This document shows positions 42,419 to 52,050 of a stretch of 64,000 bases of DNA, one piece after another. Position 1 is the first letter of the stretch, and the number at the start of each line of letters is the position of its first letter. The stretch is taken from NCBI RefSeq assembly GCF_031844705.1, contig NZ_CP134609.1:2542001-2606000 (forward strand), written 5' to 3'. A program made the translations under genes and the position numbers. The notes under the pieces are model-generated. The model was not told the origin of the DNA, made no database searches, and was given only the letters and a program-made list of their open reading frames with translations. Source of the DNA: Streptomyces sp. ITFR-16. GTDB taxonomy: Bacteria; Actinomycetota; Actinomycetes; Streptomycetales; Streptomycetaceae.

Positions 42419-45411
42419 TCAGACGATCAGCGGCTCGAAGTCCCAGTACGGGCGGTTGCGGGAGCGGGCCGAGACCGTGTGGACGTGCTGGGCGCCGAGC
42501 GTCGCGACCAGGTCGCCCAGCGCCTCGCCCTCGATCTTCTCGGCCTTCTGCCGCTCCCGCAGGCCGCGCAGATCGGCGGCGTGCGCGATCCGGGCGGAGA
42601 GCGTCAGCGGATGGGTGCGGCCGAGCACCTCGACGGCCCGGGTGACGACCGAGTCCGTCAGCGCGGCGGCGGACTCCGGGTCGCCCACCAGATTGCGGAC
42701 AGCCGACGCGTTGATCGCACAGCCGAGCGTCCAGGGGTGGTTCTCCCCCACGGCCCGGGTCATGGCCGCCAGGGACTCCTCCAGCAGCGCGTGGGCGTGC
42801 TCCCGCTCCCCCACGTTGCGCAGGATCAGGGCGTGGTTGGCCCGGGTCCCGGCGGTATACGGGTGCTCCTCGCCGAGCATGTCCACGTACCCGGCAACGA
42901 CCTTCTCGCTTATGGCCCTGGCCTGGTCGATGTTGGCGTGCTCCCGGGCGAAGCAGCTCTGGCCGGCCGCGAACATCATCGTCAGCGGGGCGCCCTCGCC
43001 GAGGACCCGTTCGCACCGCTCCAGGACCCGCGTGAACAGGGCGGCAGCCTTGGTCCGCTCGCCCGAACGGTAGTGGCACAGCGCGAGGTTGAACTCGGCG
43101 CGCAGGGTCTGCGGGTTGTCCGGTCCCAGGACGCGCCGGTGCACCTGCGCGCTCTGGTTCTGCAGGGACGTCGCGTCGCCGTAGCGGCCGAGCAGGCGCA
43201 GGTCGGTGGCGTAGTGGATCTCCGAGGACAGGGTCCAGGTGTGCCGTTGGCGCAGGAGCTGGCGCCGGGAGTCCAGCGTGCGCCGGTTGAGCTCCAGGGA
43301 CTCCTGGTACCGGCCCAGCAGCCGCAGGGTGACGGCCAGGTTGTTCTGCGCGTTGAGCGTCCGCGAGTCCTGGTCGCCCAGCAGGTCCTGGTACGCGGTG
43401 ACGACCCAGGAGGAGATCTCCAGCGCCTCGTCGTACCGCCCCAGGCCCCGCAGGTCGGCGGCCAGGCCGGTGGCCGCCCGCAGATGCTCCAGGTCGTCGG
43501 TGCCGCGCTCCGCGCGCAGATGCTCCACCGCCGCGCGCTCGATGACCTCGGTGCCGGCGTAGTCGCCGACGGCCCTGAGCAGGTTGGCGTAGTGGTAGCT
43601 GACGTCCCAGATCCTGGGGTGGCTGTCGCCGAGGAGTTCGCGCCAGGCGGCCAGGGCGCGTTCGCCGAGTTTGATGCCGGCCCGGTACTCGCCGGAGAAG
43701 TACATGTAGCGCAGGCAGTTGAGGACCAGCGTCTGGACGGCCGGGTCGGTGCTCTTGAGGACGTCGGCCCACTTGAGGTGGGGGGTGATCTCGGCGTACG
43801 CGGGCCAGAGCCGGGTGTCGATGGGCCGGCCGGGGTCGGCGGCGGCGAGGGCCCGGCGCACGACGTCGATGAACTCCTGCCGGTCCTGCTGCGCCATGTC
43901 GTGGCCGACGATCTGGTGGACCATGCGGTGCATGTAGAGCGATTCGCCGGACGATGCCGCGTCCACGACCGACTCGTGGGACTCCAGCCGGACCACGGAG
44001 TACTGGCGGAGCTGGCCGATCGCCTTGTTCCACAGCAGGGGGTCGTTCATCAGGCCCGCGACCTGTTCCGGCAGTTCTCCCGGGGGCATTTCCTTCAGCA
44101 GCCGTACCGGGATGGATCCGGGCGCGAAGAAGCTGCACAGGCGCAGCAGGTCGACGGACTCGGGGACGGTGTCCTTGAGCTTGTTCAGCAGTATCGACCA
44201 GGCGGTCTGGAAGGCGAGCGGGAAGTCCGCGGAGACCTTGACGACGTCCTGGTCGATGCCGCCTTCCAGGAGGCCGATGTACTCGTCGACCGACAGGTCG
44301 GAGTCGTTGAGCCAGCCGGCGGTCTGGTCGAGGAGCAGCGGCAGGTCCTCGAGCGCCTCGGCCAACTGGTCGGCCTCGGCCGGGGTCAGCCGGGGCGCGC
44401 GGCGGCGGATGAAGGCGACGGACTCGTCGCGGGAGTAGACGGGCACCTCGACGAGGTCGCTGTTGTGCTCGCTCCACTCGGGGTTGCGTGAGGTGATCAG
44501 GACGTGCCCGGGACCGGTCGGGACCAGGTCCCAGATCTGGTCGGGGTCGTCCGCGCCGTCCAGGACCAGCAGCCAGTGGGAGTGCGGGTCGCCCCGGCGC
44601 AGCGAGTCGCGGACGGCACGCAGCCGTTCGCCGTACTCGGCGCCGGTGGACAGGCCCAGTTCGGGGGCGAGTTCGGCGAGCTTCTGCCGGTAGAGCGCGC
44701 GCCGGTCTGCGGGCACCCACCAGACCACGTCGTACTCGGAGCCGAAGCGGTAGACGTACTCGGCGGCCAGCTGGGTCTTGCCGACACCGGACATGCCGTG
44801 CAGGGTGACGACGCCGGCGCCCGCTCCGGACTCCTGGAGCGCCCGGTAGGCCTTGCTGAGCAGTCCTCGCGTCCGGTGAAGCGGATGTTGCGGCGCGGCA
44901 CCCCGCCCCACACCTGGGGGGTCTCGGCCGGGTAGCGGGGGCCGGGCCGGGCCCGGGCGGACTCGGGCAGCGGTTCGTCGGACAGTCCCAGGCGGGCCAG
45001 CAAGCGGCGTTCGGCCTCGTCGGCACCGACATTGGTGAAGTCGGCGGCGCCGAGGGCCGAGGTGGCGCCGGGCAGCGCGGACGTGGTGACGCAGACTGCC
45101 GCGAACCGGTCGGGGTCCGGTGCGACCTCGGCGCGCAGTGCCCGGTTCCACTCGTCGTGGCTGCGGGGGCCGAGCTGGAAGTACCAGTCACTGAGGATCA
45201 CCAGGATGCGGCCCTGGGCGAGCTTGAGGTCCCGTAGCGACTCCTCCAGCGGGATCTCCACCGGAGGGTCCCAGCGCTGCTGGCGCACCGTCACACCACG
45301 CCGTTCCAGACGGTCCGTGATCCACGCCGCCCAGGCGCGGTTGAAACCGGCGAAACTGATCGTGACGGTCTGCTCTCCGGCTGGTCCAACTGGCTTACGC
45401 GTTACCGGCAT
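42419..45411 (-). pseudogene. fxsT: FxSxx-COOH system TIR/NTPase/tetratricopeptide protein, frameshifted
   Basis: The gene reads in one frame from 45411 (MPVTRKPVGP) through a TIR-like domain (VTISFAGFNRAWAAWITDRL, ILVILSDWYFQ) to FTGRED near 44864, then continues in another frame from LLSKAYRALQ through the P-loop GMSGVGKTQLA, an NB-ARC-type ATPase and many TPR repeats to the end WDFEPLIV. Adding one base (expected GAGGACCTGCTC, found GAGGACTGCTC) restores a single protein of about 997 aa. It is either a real inactivating deletion or a sequence error. Its architecture is that of STAND signalling NTPases with a possible NADase or scaffold TIR-like head. It is last in the minus-strand island. 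Confidence 0.85.
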
Positions 45412-45491
45412 TCAACCGTCTCCCTGCCTCGATACGAGCCTTCTCAACATACCTCGGAGCATGGCCGCTCCAGCAGGTGTTCCAAGGCTTC

Positions 45492-46877
45492 TCACGGCCT
45501 CGGCAGGCCGTTCCTCTGCTGCCATATCACCTTGGCGGTGCTCACGTACGCCTGTGCGCGCGCGAGGTGCCCCGGGGGAGGCGGAGAATCGTCCAGACGG
45601 TGGTAGACCGAGATCATCTCGTTGACCACGGCCCGGCCTTCACGGGTCAGCCCCGTCGATCCGGCCAGCACCGGCAGTGCCGCGCCGACCTGTTCCCGGC
45701 AGCGGCCGTGCTCCGCCCAGGCCAGGTCGCGGTGAGTGACGCGCCGCGCGTGGAGTGCGTAGCGCTGCCAGTAGTCGGCGAGCGCGAGATGCGAGTACGT
45801 GCCGTGCAGGAGCCCGTCGAAGGGGCGGGGGTCCGGGCGCCAGGGAGCGAAGTGGCGCGGCGCGGCGTCCTCGTGGTGCAGCGGTACGAGGTCGGCGAGG
45901 GCAGCCAGCTTGGTGTGCTGGAGCTCGTGGACGAGGGTCGCGGCGAAGTAGAGGGAGGTGGCGGGCTTGCTGCTGAGGACGGCGCCGAATGCCTCGCGCC
46001 TGGTTCCGCTGCAGTGGGCGGTGCCCTCGTCCCCGGAGCCGGGCGGGGTGCCCAGCGGGACGACGCAGCGCAGCAGCACGGCCGCTTCGGCCAGGCGGTG
46101 GCCGCCGCCGATCCGGAGTAAGGGCTCCACCCCGGACCAGGACTGGGCCCAGGCCTTGCGTGCCGGATCGTCGACGGGGGTGGTGGCGCTCAGCCCGTGG
46201 GCCGGGAGCCCGTCGCCCTCCGTGCCGTAGGGGTCGACGTCGTCGAGGAGGACCGGGTGGGCACCCGGCAGTGCGCCGGGGAGCACCAGTACGGGAAGCC
46301 AGCGGGGGTCCGCCGAGGTCAGGGTGGTGTCCGGCTGGGCCCGCACGGTCAGGGGCGGGGCCTCGGCCGGGCGGATCGTCACCTCGCCGCCGGCATGGGT
46401 GACTTCGACCGGTCCGGGGCCGGCCCTGACGGCTCCGAGGGTGGGCAGAGAGGCCAGGCCGCCCCGGGGGCGGAGGCGGACGGTGCAGGGCTCCCCCGCC
46501 CGGATCGCCGCCGAGGCCGCGAGTGCGGTCAGATGCGCCAGGTCGTCGAGGAGCCCGGGGCCTGCGGGGCGGTGGCCGGTGAGGCCGCCCAGGAGCCGCT
46601 GTGCCCAGGGGCCGGCCAGCGGATGGAACAGCACGGTCCGCACGGCCGCGCGGTCGGCGAACTCGGCGGCTTCGAGCAGGGCCCAGTCGGCGCGCAGCCG
46701 GTCGAGCAGCGGGGGCGGGCACACGGACGCGGGCGCGGCGGCGGCCGCGTCGAGCACGGCCCTGAGCAGGACCAGACGCCGGGTGTCCTGGGCGCGGGCG
46801 AGCAGACCGAGGGTGGCGGGTCCGCCCTCGGTCCGGCCGAGTTCGCGCAGTACGGGGTCGGGGACGGCGGTGTTCAT
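45492..46877 (-). CDS. HExxH-motif peptide beta-hydroxylase-like protein
   Basis: A 461-aa protein of the HEXXH-domain family found beside FxSxx-COOH and other RiPP genes; recent work assigns members to 2-oxoglutarate-dependent peptide beta-hydroxylation (from memory). The motif is ATLVHELQHTKL, about residue 315, followed by conserved HEDAAPRHFAPWRPDPRP and LLHGTYSHLALADYW. ATG 46877 overlaps the FxsB stop (ATGA), so the two enzymes are translated together. The gene presumably modifies the peptide encoded just upstream. Activity is inferred from family and context. Confidence 0.82.
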   Translation of the reverse strand: MNTAVPDPVLRELGRTEGGPATLGLLARAQDTRRLVLLRAVLDAAAAAPASVCPPPLLDRLRADWALLEAAEFADRAAVRTVLFHPLAGPWAQRLLGGLTGHRPAGPGLLDDLAHLTALAASAAIRAGEPCTVRLRPRGGLASLPTLGAVRAGPGPVEVTHAGGEVTIRPAEAPPLTVRAQPDTTLTSADPRWLPVLVLPGALPGAHPVLLDDVDPYGTEGDGLPAHGLSATTPVDDPARKAWAQSWSGVEPLLRIGGGHRLAEAAVLLRCVVPLGTPPGSGDEGTAHCSGTRREAFGAVLSSKPATSLYFAATLVHELQHTKLAALADLVPLHHEDAAPRHFAPWRPDPRPFDGLLHGTYSHLALADYWQRYALHARRVTHRDLAWAEHGRCREQVGAALPVLAGSTGLTREGRAVVNEMISVYHRLDDSPPPPGHLARAQAYVSTAKVIWQQRNGLPRP

Positions 46878-48094
46878 GGGGGGTCTCCTGCGGTTGCGTC
46901 GGCGAGCCGGTCCGCGACATGGCGCACCAGCCGTTCGAGGTCGGCGCAGTAGACGGAGGGGTTGGCGAAGCCGTTCTCTGCGCGGTAGCGGTGGGCGTAG
47001 TGCCCGCCGCCGCACACGGTCAGCAGCGGGCAGGTGCGGCAGGCGGTGGCAAGCGCGCCGGCGCCCGCCTGGCGGGCGGCGACGCCGGGGTGGCGCAGGG
47101 CGTCGTCGAAGGTGTGCCGGAAGACGTCGAGGCCGGTGGCGGTGGCGCCGTCGTACGCGGACTTGAGGGAGTCGACCAGTTCGATCGACCCGTCCGTCTC
47201 GATCACCACCGCGTTGAGCGGGTCGAGACCCAGCGACTCGGTCGCCGAGGGCAGGCCGAGCAGCAGCCCGACGCACTCCTCGAAGAGCTTGATCCGCGTC
47301 TCCCGCCGGGCGGCGGGCCACCAGCGGTCGAAGACCGCGCACAGCCAGTCCCCGTACGGGGTGGCGCGGCCGGATCCCGGGCCCCTGGGCGTGTCCGTCA
47401 GGTCCGGCAGTCCGGGCGGCGGGCTGGTCCAGTTGCCGTGCGGCAGCAGCAGGTTGACCGACGGCGGGCGCAGTTCGAGCAGCGACTCGTACAGTTCCAC
47501 GGGGTCCGTGCGCGGGTCGACGACGGTGAGGATGCCGGCGTACGCGTCGGGGTGGTGGTCGGCCAGGAGCCGGGCGCCGCGCGAGGCCGCGGGCCAGGAC
47601 GGGCGGCCGGCGTGGTCGACGCGCTGGGTGTTGTGGGCGGCCCGGCCGCCGTCCAGGCTGATCCCGATGCGGATGCCGTGCCGGGCCAGGGTGCTGACGC
47701 GCGCGTCGGTGAGCAGGGTGGCGTTGGTCTGGACGACGGCGTGGACGGTGCAGCCGTCGGGCGCGCGCTCACGCAGCCGGTCGACGAGGGCCGCCAGCCG
47801 GGCGGGGCCCGCGAGCAGGGGTTCGCCGCCGTGCAGCACGAGGGCGATGTGGCGCAGCCGGTGCGCAGCCGCGTGTTCGGCGATCCGGTCCGCGATCCGG
47901 TCCAGGACCTCGGGGGACGCGGCGGCCGGGCGGGCACGCCAGGTCCGGTCGGGGCCCTCGTACAGATAGCAGTAACGGCAGGCGAGGTTGCAGCGCCCGT
48001 GCACCTTCACGATGAACTGCCCGAAGGGCACACCAGGGGGCGCCGGGAGCGGCCGGGTACCCGGTCCGCGCCCCGGTGCTGTGGGGTGGCCCAT
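46874..48094 (-). CDS. fxsB: FxsB-type radical SAM/SPASM enzyme
   Basis: A 406-aa radical SAM enzyme. The cluster motif is CNLACRYC (Cys35, Cys39, Cys42), with VLHGGEPLL and the substrate-barrel GISLDGGRAAHNTQR. The C-terminal SPASM region has CRTCPLLTVCGGGHYAHRY and a final cysteine in SVYCADLE. FxsB-family proteins accompany FxSxx-COOH peptides and are thought to crosslink or otherwise mature them. ATG 48094 lies one base beyond the precursor stop, consistent with a coupled operon. Confidence 0.92.
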   Translation of the reverse strand: MGHPTAPGRGPGTRPLPAPPGVPFGQFIVKVHGRCNLACRYCYLYEGPDRTWRARPAAASPEVLDRIADRIAEHAAAHRLRHIALVLHGGEPLLAGPARLAALVDRLRERAPDGCTVHAVVQTNATLLTDARVSTLARHGIRIGISLDGGRAAHNTQRVDHAGRPSWPAASRGARLLADHHPDAYAGILTVVDPRTDPVELYESLLELRPPSVNLLLPHGNWTSPPPGLPDLTDTPRGPGSGRATPYGDWLCAVFDRWWPAARRETRIKLFEECVGLLLGLPSATESLGLDPLNAVVIETDGSIELVDSLKSAYDGATATGLDVFRHTFDDALRHPGVAARQAGAGALATACRTCPLLTVCGGGHYAHRYRAENGFANPSVYCADLERLVRHVADRLADATAGDPP

Positions 48095-48095
48095 C

Positions 48096-48299
48096 TCAGA
48101 AGGCCGCGTCGAAACCCCAGAGCATCTCCTGCGGCTCCTCCGCCCGCCCCCGCAGATCCGCGACCACCTCGGCGAGCACCGGGTGGTCGAGTGTCCGCAG
48201 CGCCTCCAGGTCGAGGCCCAGCAGATCCGGCAGCTCTCCGGTGGCACCGGGGGTCCCACCGGTCCCGCCCGTCCCGTCGTTACGTGTCGACTCGCTCAT
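48096..48299 (-). CDS. fxsA: FxSxx-COOH-type precursor peptide (FDAAF variant)
   Basis: A 67-aa peptide with a Gly/Thr-rich N-terminus, a conserved leader-like helix (ELPDLLGLDLEALRTLDHPV) and C-terminus EEPQEMLWGFDAAF. Position next to FxsB and the HExxH enzyme and the leader sequence identify the FxSxx-COOH precursor family. The terminal pentapeptide is F-D-A-A-F, so the serine expected at the third position is alanine. ATG 48299 (MSESTRND) is preferred; the frame is open 20 codons further upstream. It is probably the substrate of the two downstream enzymes. Confidence 0.85.
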   Translation of the reverse strand: MSESTRNDGTGGTGGTPGATGELPDLLGLDLEALRTLDHPVLAEVVADLRGRAEEPQEMLWGFDAAF

Positions 48300-48443
48300 C
48301 ACGCCTCCCCGTACTGCAGCACCGGTCCCGCCGTGCCGCGCTCGCCGTCGAGTGCGCACCGCCGTCCCGCGTCCCTGACCCGCTCCGTCCTGCCGCGCGC
48401 GCCTCGGCCGGTGACGTCCGTGGCCCGGCCGTCACCGGTCTTG

Positions 48444-48482
48444 GAGCGCCCTGTCGTGCTCGTCGTTGAGCACTCAGCGCTC
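48444..48482 (-). terminator. Hairpin at the end of the vWA/SAV_2336 gene
   Basis: Inner arms GTGCTC/GAGCAC (48456-48461 and 48468-48473, loop of six) and outer arms GAGCGC/GCGCTC (48444-48449 and 48477-48482) form a two-part stem over the stop codon of the upstream gene. It may separate the conflict-module genes from the peptide-module genes, or attenuate read-through. No U-tract is seen. Confidence 0.5.
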
Positions 48483-51400
48483 CAGGACGGCCAGCCGCTC
48501 GGCGGTCGACTCGCCCGCCGCGCCGCCGCCGTCCGGCAGTTTGCGCCACTCCTGGCGGGCCGCCCGGTACGCGTCCCGCGCGGCCCGGGGGCGTCCCGCC
48601 CTCTCGTACGTCATACCCCGCCAGTGGTTGGCTGTAGCACCCAACTCCACTGCCTCCTGAAGCTGTTGTGGACTCATCCGCTCCACTTGGGCCTCGGCCG
48701 CGGACTCGGCGGCCGACCGGAACGCCTCCGCCGCCTCGTCGCGCCGGGCGGGGCGGTCCAGCACCCCGGCCGCCTGGAGCAGCGCCCTGCCCAGCTCCAG
48801 CCAGCAGCGCGCCGCGGTCATCGGCGCGACGGCCTCCTCGGCGGCCAGCTTGAAAAGGTATTCGGCCTCCCGAAGGTCGACCCGGTCGGCGGTGGCCCGG
48901 TGCCGCAGCATCAGGGCCCGGCCGAGCAGCAGCAGCCGCTCAGACTGGAGTGCCCCGCCCGCCGGGGTCTCGGACCGGCAGTCGCGCAGCACCCGCACGG
49001 CGGCGCCGATGTGCGCGGTCCCGTCCGGCAGTTCGGCCCGGCGCAGCAGGGTGGCGCCCCACTCGGCGAGCACATCGGTGTGGGCCCGGGAGTCACGGGG
49101 GATGCCCCGGGCCGCGCGGGCGAACCAGTCGGCGGCGGCCACGAGCTGTGCGGGGTCGCCGGTGTGTTCGTAGCGGGCGACCCGTACCCGGCCCGCCCGG
49201 ATCTGCAGCTGGGCGCGCCGGCGCTGGTCGCGTACGGTCTCCAGCGCCTGGCCGGTGAGGGTCGCGGCCTCGTCGGGCTCGGCGCCGGAGGCCAGCAGGG
49301 CGTCCACGAGGTCCAGCACGATGCGGACCTCGGTGCCCATGGTGTGCCGGCCGCCCTGGGCGAAGGCGGTCCGCAGCGACCGGGCCGAGCGGCGTGCGTA
49401 CTCCCGGGACTGCTCGGCGTCCTCGGTGGCGCGGGCCAGCTTCAGGAGTGTGCGGCCGCGCTGCAGGGGCAGGACGGCGGGGCGGTTCTCCTGGTCGGGC
49501 CAGGCGTCGGCGAAGGCCTCCAGCATGCCGCAGGCGCTCTGCAGCAGGGCGCTGTCGCCGTCGAGCCGCCACTGCGCCTCCAGGGCCCGCACCCGCTCCA
49601 GGGTGAGCCGCAGCGCCTCGGCGGGGTCGAGACCGGGGGCGGCGCAGGCCGCCGTGTACTCGCGGTCGGCGCGCCGCAGCAGCTCCAGCGCGCCGCGCCG
49701 GTCGCCGCGCCGGCGCCGGTCGTCGGCCGCCGCGTGCAGCACCTTGGCCAGCACGGCCCGTTCGCGCACCGCGCCGGGGCGGGCGGCGGCCCGTTCGGCG
49801 GCGTGCTCGGCCTCGCCGAGCAGGTCGGCGCCGCCCTGCACCTCCCACAGCCGCAGCACGCAGCGCGCGTACTGAGCCCACAGCTCGGGGTCGTCGGCGG
49901 CGGGTGAGCCGCTCTCGGCGGCGCCCCGCAGCAGTTGTACGGCGTCGATCAGGCGCTGCACCATCTTGTCGGCCTCGAACTGGCGCAGGAGTTCGCGCGC
50001 CCGCTGCACGGCGTGGTGGTCGAGGGGGGCCGGGGTTCCGGGGACCGTCGTCTCCCGGGTGACGAATCTGGGGGGCACGGGCATGAATCGCTCCAGTACG
50101 CGGGCTGCGACCTCGGCAAAGGCGTGGGGGACGCGCGGACCGCCGCGCCTCTCGTTCCCCCCGGTCCCCTCGGTCTCCTCACTGTCGTCGGCTTCGTCGG
50201 TGTTCTCGGCGGGCTCGGCGGACTCGTCCGTGCGCCCGGGCCCGGTGAGCCCGGCGGGCGTCCGGTACGAGGACGCGCGCGCCGTGCCGTCACCGAGCTG
50301 GGCGAAGGCCAGGGCCGGGAAGTTGGGCCCGCCCTTGCCGAACCGCTGCTCTATGTATTGCGAACAGTGCTTGAGTACGAGCAGAGCCTCGTCACGGCCG
50401 AGCGGTCCGAGCAGGGCGTCCTGGACCTCGGGCTCGAAGGCGTACCACTGTCCGCGCCCCCCGGCGCCGTCGGCGCGTCGGAGTAGTCCGCTCAGCAGCA
50501 CCTCCGCCAGCTCGGAGGGGCCCGACTGGGGCAGCATCGTGCGCTGCACGAGCTGCATCACGGGCAGGTAGAGGGGGGCCGCCGCGAGGTAGACGGCCAG
50601 CTGTCCGGCGACCGGGGAGGCCGCCGAGCGGAAACGGCTGAGCAGTTGCAGCGAGGAGGGCGCGCCGTCCCGGCGCGGGGCGGGGGCCCCGGGCTGGTCG
50701 GCCCGTACCCAGCCGACCGCTCCGGAGATCCGCGCCGAGCCCGTGCCCGAGAGCAGCCGGGCCCAGGCGGCGAGCGCGTCCGCCACGGGCGGCAGGACCG
50801 GGACGGCCAGGGCGCCGGGGTGGGCGGCGGGGCCGGCTCCGGCGTCCCCGGTGACCTTCAGCTGGGCCGCTCCGGCGGGGCCCTCGCCCCGGGTCAGCGA
50901 GCCGAAGGTGACGGGCAGCCGGGTGCGGCTCCACATGCGCTGCGGCAGCGGCTGGAGGACGGCGACCGGGGCGAGCCGGGCCAGCTGGTGCAGCAGCCGG
51001 TGGGCCTGCCCGCTGCGCCAGAGCGGGCCGGCGCAGTCGCTGATGACGACGGTGACACGGCGCCCGGTCGGGTCGTTGAGCCGGTCCGCCGAGAGCAGGG
51101 GGGCGGCGGCGGGGTCGGCGCTGCGGCTGACCGCGCAGCCGCCGTCGGGCCCCTGGTGGAGATAGCGCACCTGGACGTCCCGGAAGGCGCCCAACTGGCC
51201 GAAGATCTGCTGGAGTTCCCGGAACATCCGGTCCCACACCAGCATGGACGAGGAGGCGTCCATCACGCACTGGAGGACGGCGTCCCCGCGCCGGACCCCA
51301 CGGAAGACCGGCATGATCAGGCCGCCTGCGCGGGCGCTGCGCTCCGCGGTCGCGGTCTCGTCCAGGACGCTGCGGGAGGGGGCGGAGGCCGGGTGGTAGC

Positions 51401-52043
51401 GCTGCAGCGGGCGCAGGGCGCGGGTGAGTTCGAGGGGGGCCGGCAGGACGGGGGCGGCGGGCACCCCGAGCGGGAGGACCGAGGCGGTGCGGGCGCCGGG
51501 CCTTCCGCCGCCCCGGACCTCGCTCCCGTCGCGCTCGCCGGCGTCCTCCTCCTCGCCGCCGCCGCGGGCGCCGCGCGGTAAGGGGTACAGGGAGATCCGC
51601 TCCTCGTCCGACGCCGCGCGCGCCTCGTCGGGCCGGTCGTCCCGGCGGGTGTCCGGGACCGGGTCCGCCCGTACGTCCGCCGCACCTGTGGACCCCGGGA
51701 CGGTGGCCTCCTGCGGAATCCCGGCGGAGGGGACCGCGTCGCGGCCCTCCGGCGCACCGGTGCCGCGCGTCCACCTGGCCAGCCAGAGGGCGTCGCAGAG
51801 CTGCTCGGCGTCGGTGTCGAGCCCGGCCCCGCGCAGCCGGGCGACGAGCGCCGGAAGCAGTCCCTCGTCGTGCGGGTCCGCTGCGCCACGCAACGCGCGG
51901 GGCAGCGCCACGAGCTCCTCGTCACCGGGCAGCGCCACGACGTCTCCGCCACCGGCCGGCGCACCGGACACCTCCACGGCCTCCTCGTCGCCGGGCAGCG
52001 CGCCCGCCGCCGCGTCGGCGGGCGTCCGGTCGGCCCCGGGCAT
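48474..52043 (-). CDS. SAV_2336-type vWA-like protein with helical repeats
   Basis: An 1189-aa protein. Residues about 1-215 are low-complexity. A SAV_2336-type N-terminal core follows (RYHPASAPSRSVLDETATAE) with a von Willebrand A-like metal site CVMDASSSMLVWDRMF and VTVVISDCAGPL. The second half (about 680-1189) is alpha-helical, TPR-like, rich in Arg/Ala/Leu. The stop of the MoxR gene is seven bases upstream of its start, so both are co-expressed. vWA proteins typically act with MoxR ATPases. I infer it is the vWA partner of the VMAP-type module. Confidence 0.85.
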   Translation of the reverse strand: MPGADRTPADAAAGALPGDEEAVEVSGAPAGGGDVVALPGDEELVALPRALRGAADPHDEGLLPALVARLRGAGLDTDAEQLCDALWLARWTRGTGAPEGRDAVPSAGIPQEATVPGSTGAADVRADPVPDTRRDDRPDEARAASDEERISLYPLPRGARGGGEEEDAGERDGSEVRGGGRPGARTASVLPLGVPAAPVLPAPLELTRALRPLQRYHPASAPSRSVLDETATAERSARAGGLIMPVFRGVRRGDAVLQCVMDASSSMLVWDRMFRELQQIFGQLGAFRDVQVRYLHQGPDGGCAVSRSADPAAAPLLSADRLNDPTGRRVTVVISDCAGPLWRSGQAHRLLHQLARLAPVAVLQPLPQRMWSRTRLPVTFGSLTRGEGPAGAAQLKVTGDAGAGPAAHPGALAVPVLPPVADALAAWARLLSGTGSARISGAVGWVRADQPGAPAPRRDGAPSSLQLLSRFRSAASPVAGQLAVYLAAAPLYLPVMQLVQRTMLPQSGPSELAEVLLSGLLRRADGAGGRGQWYAFEPEVQDALLGPLGRDEALLVLKHCSQYIEQRFGKGGPNFPALAFAQLGDGTARASSYRTPAGLTGPGRTDESAEPAENTDEADDSEETEGTGGNERRGGPRVPHAFAEVAARVLERFMPVPPRFVTRETTVPGTPAPLDHHAVQRARELLRQFEADKMVQRLIDAVQLLRGAAESGSPAADDPELWAQYARCVLRLWEVQGGADLLGEAEHAAERAAARPGAVRERAVLAKVLHAAADDRRRRGDRRGALELLRRADREYTAACAAPGLDPAEALRLTLERVRALEAQWRLDGDSALLQSACGMLEAFADAWPDQENRPAVLPLQRGRTLLKLARATEDAEQSREYARRSARSLRTAFAQGGRHTMGTEVRIVLDLVDALLASGAEPDEAATLTGQALETVRDQRRRAQLQIRAGRVRVARYEHTGDPAQLVAAADWFARAARGIPRDSRAHTDVLAEWGATLLRRAELPDGTAHIGAAVRVLRDCRSETPAGGALQSERLLLLGRALMLRHRATADRVDLREAEYLFKLAAEEAVAPMTAARCWLELGRALLQAAGVLDRPARRDEAAEAFRSAAESAAEAQVERMSPQQLQEAVELGATANHWRGMTYERAGRPRAARDAYRAARQEWRKLPDGGGAAGESTAERLAVLER

Positions 52044-52050
52044 CAGCGCC

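Noticed and set aside
44497..45411. Separate short TIR-only gene
   Set aside because: Its last 120 residues past 44864 are shadow sequence, while the other frame continues the family exactly at that point; a one-base frameshift explains both.
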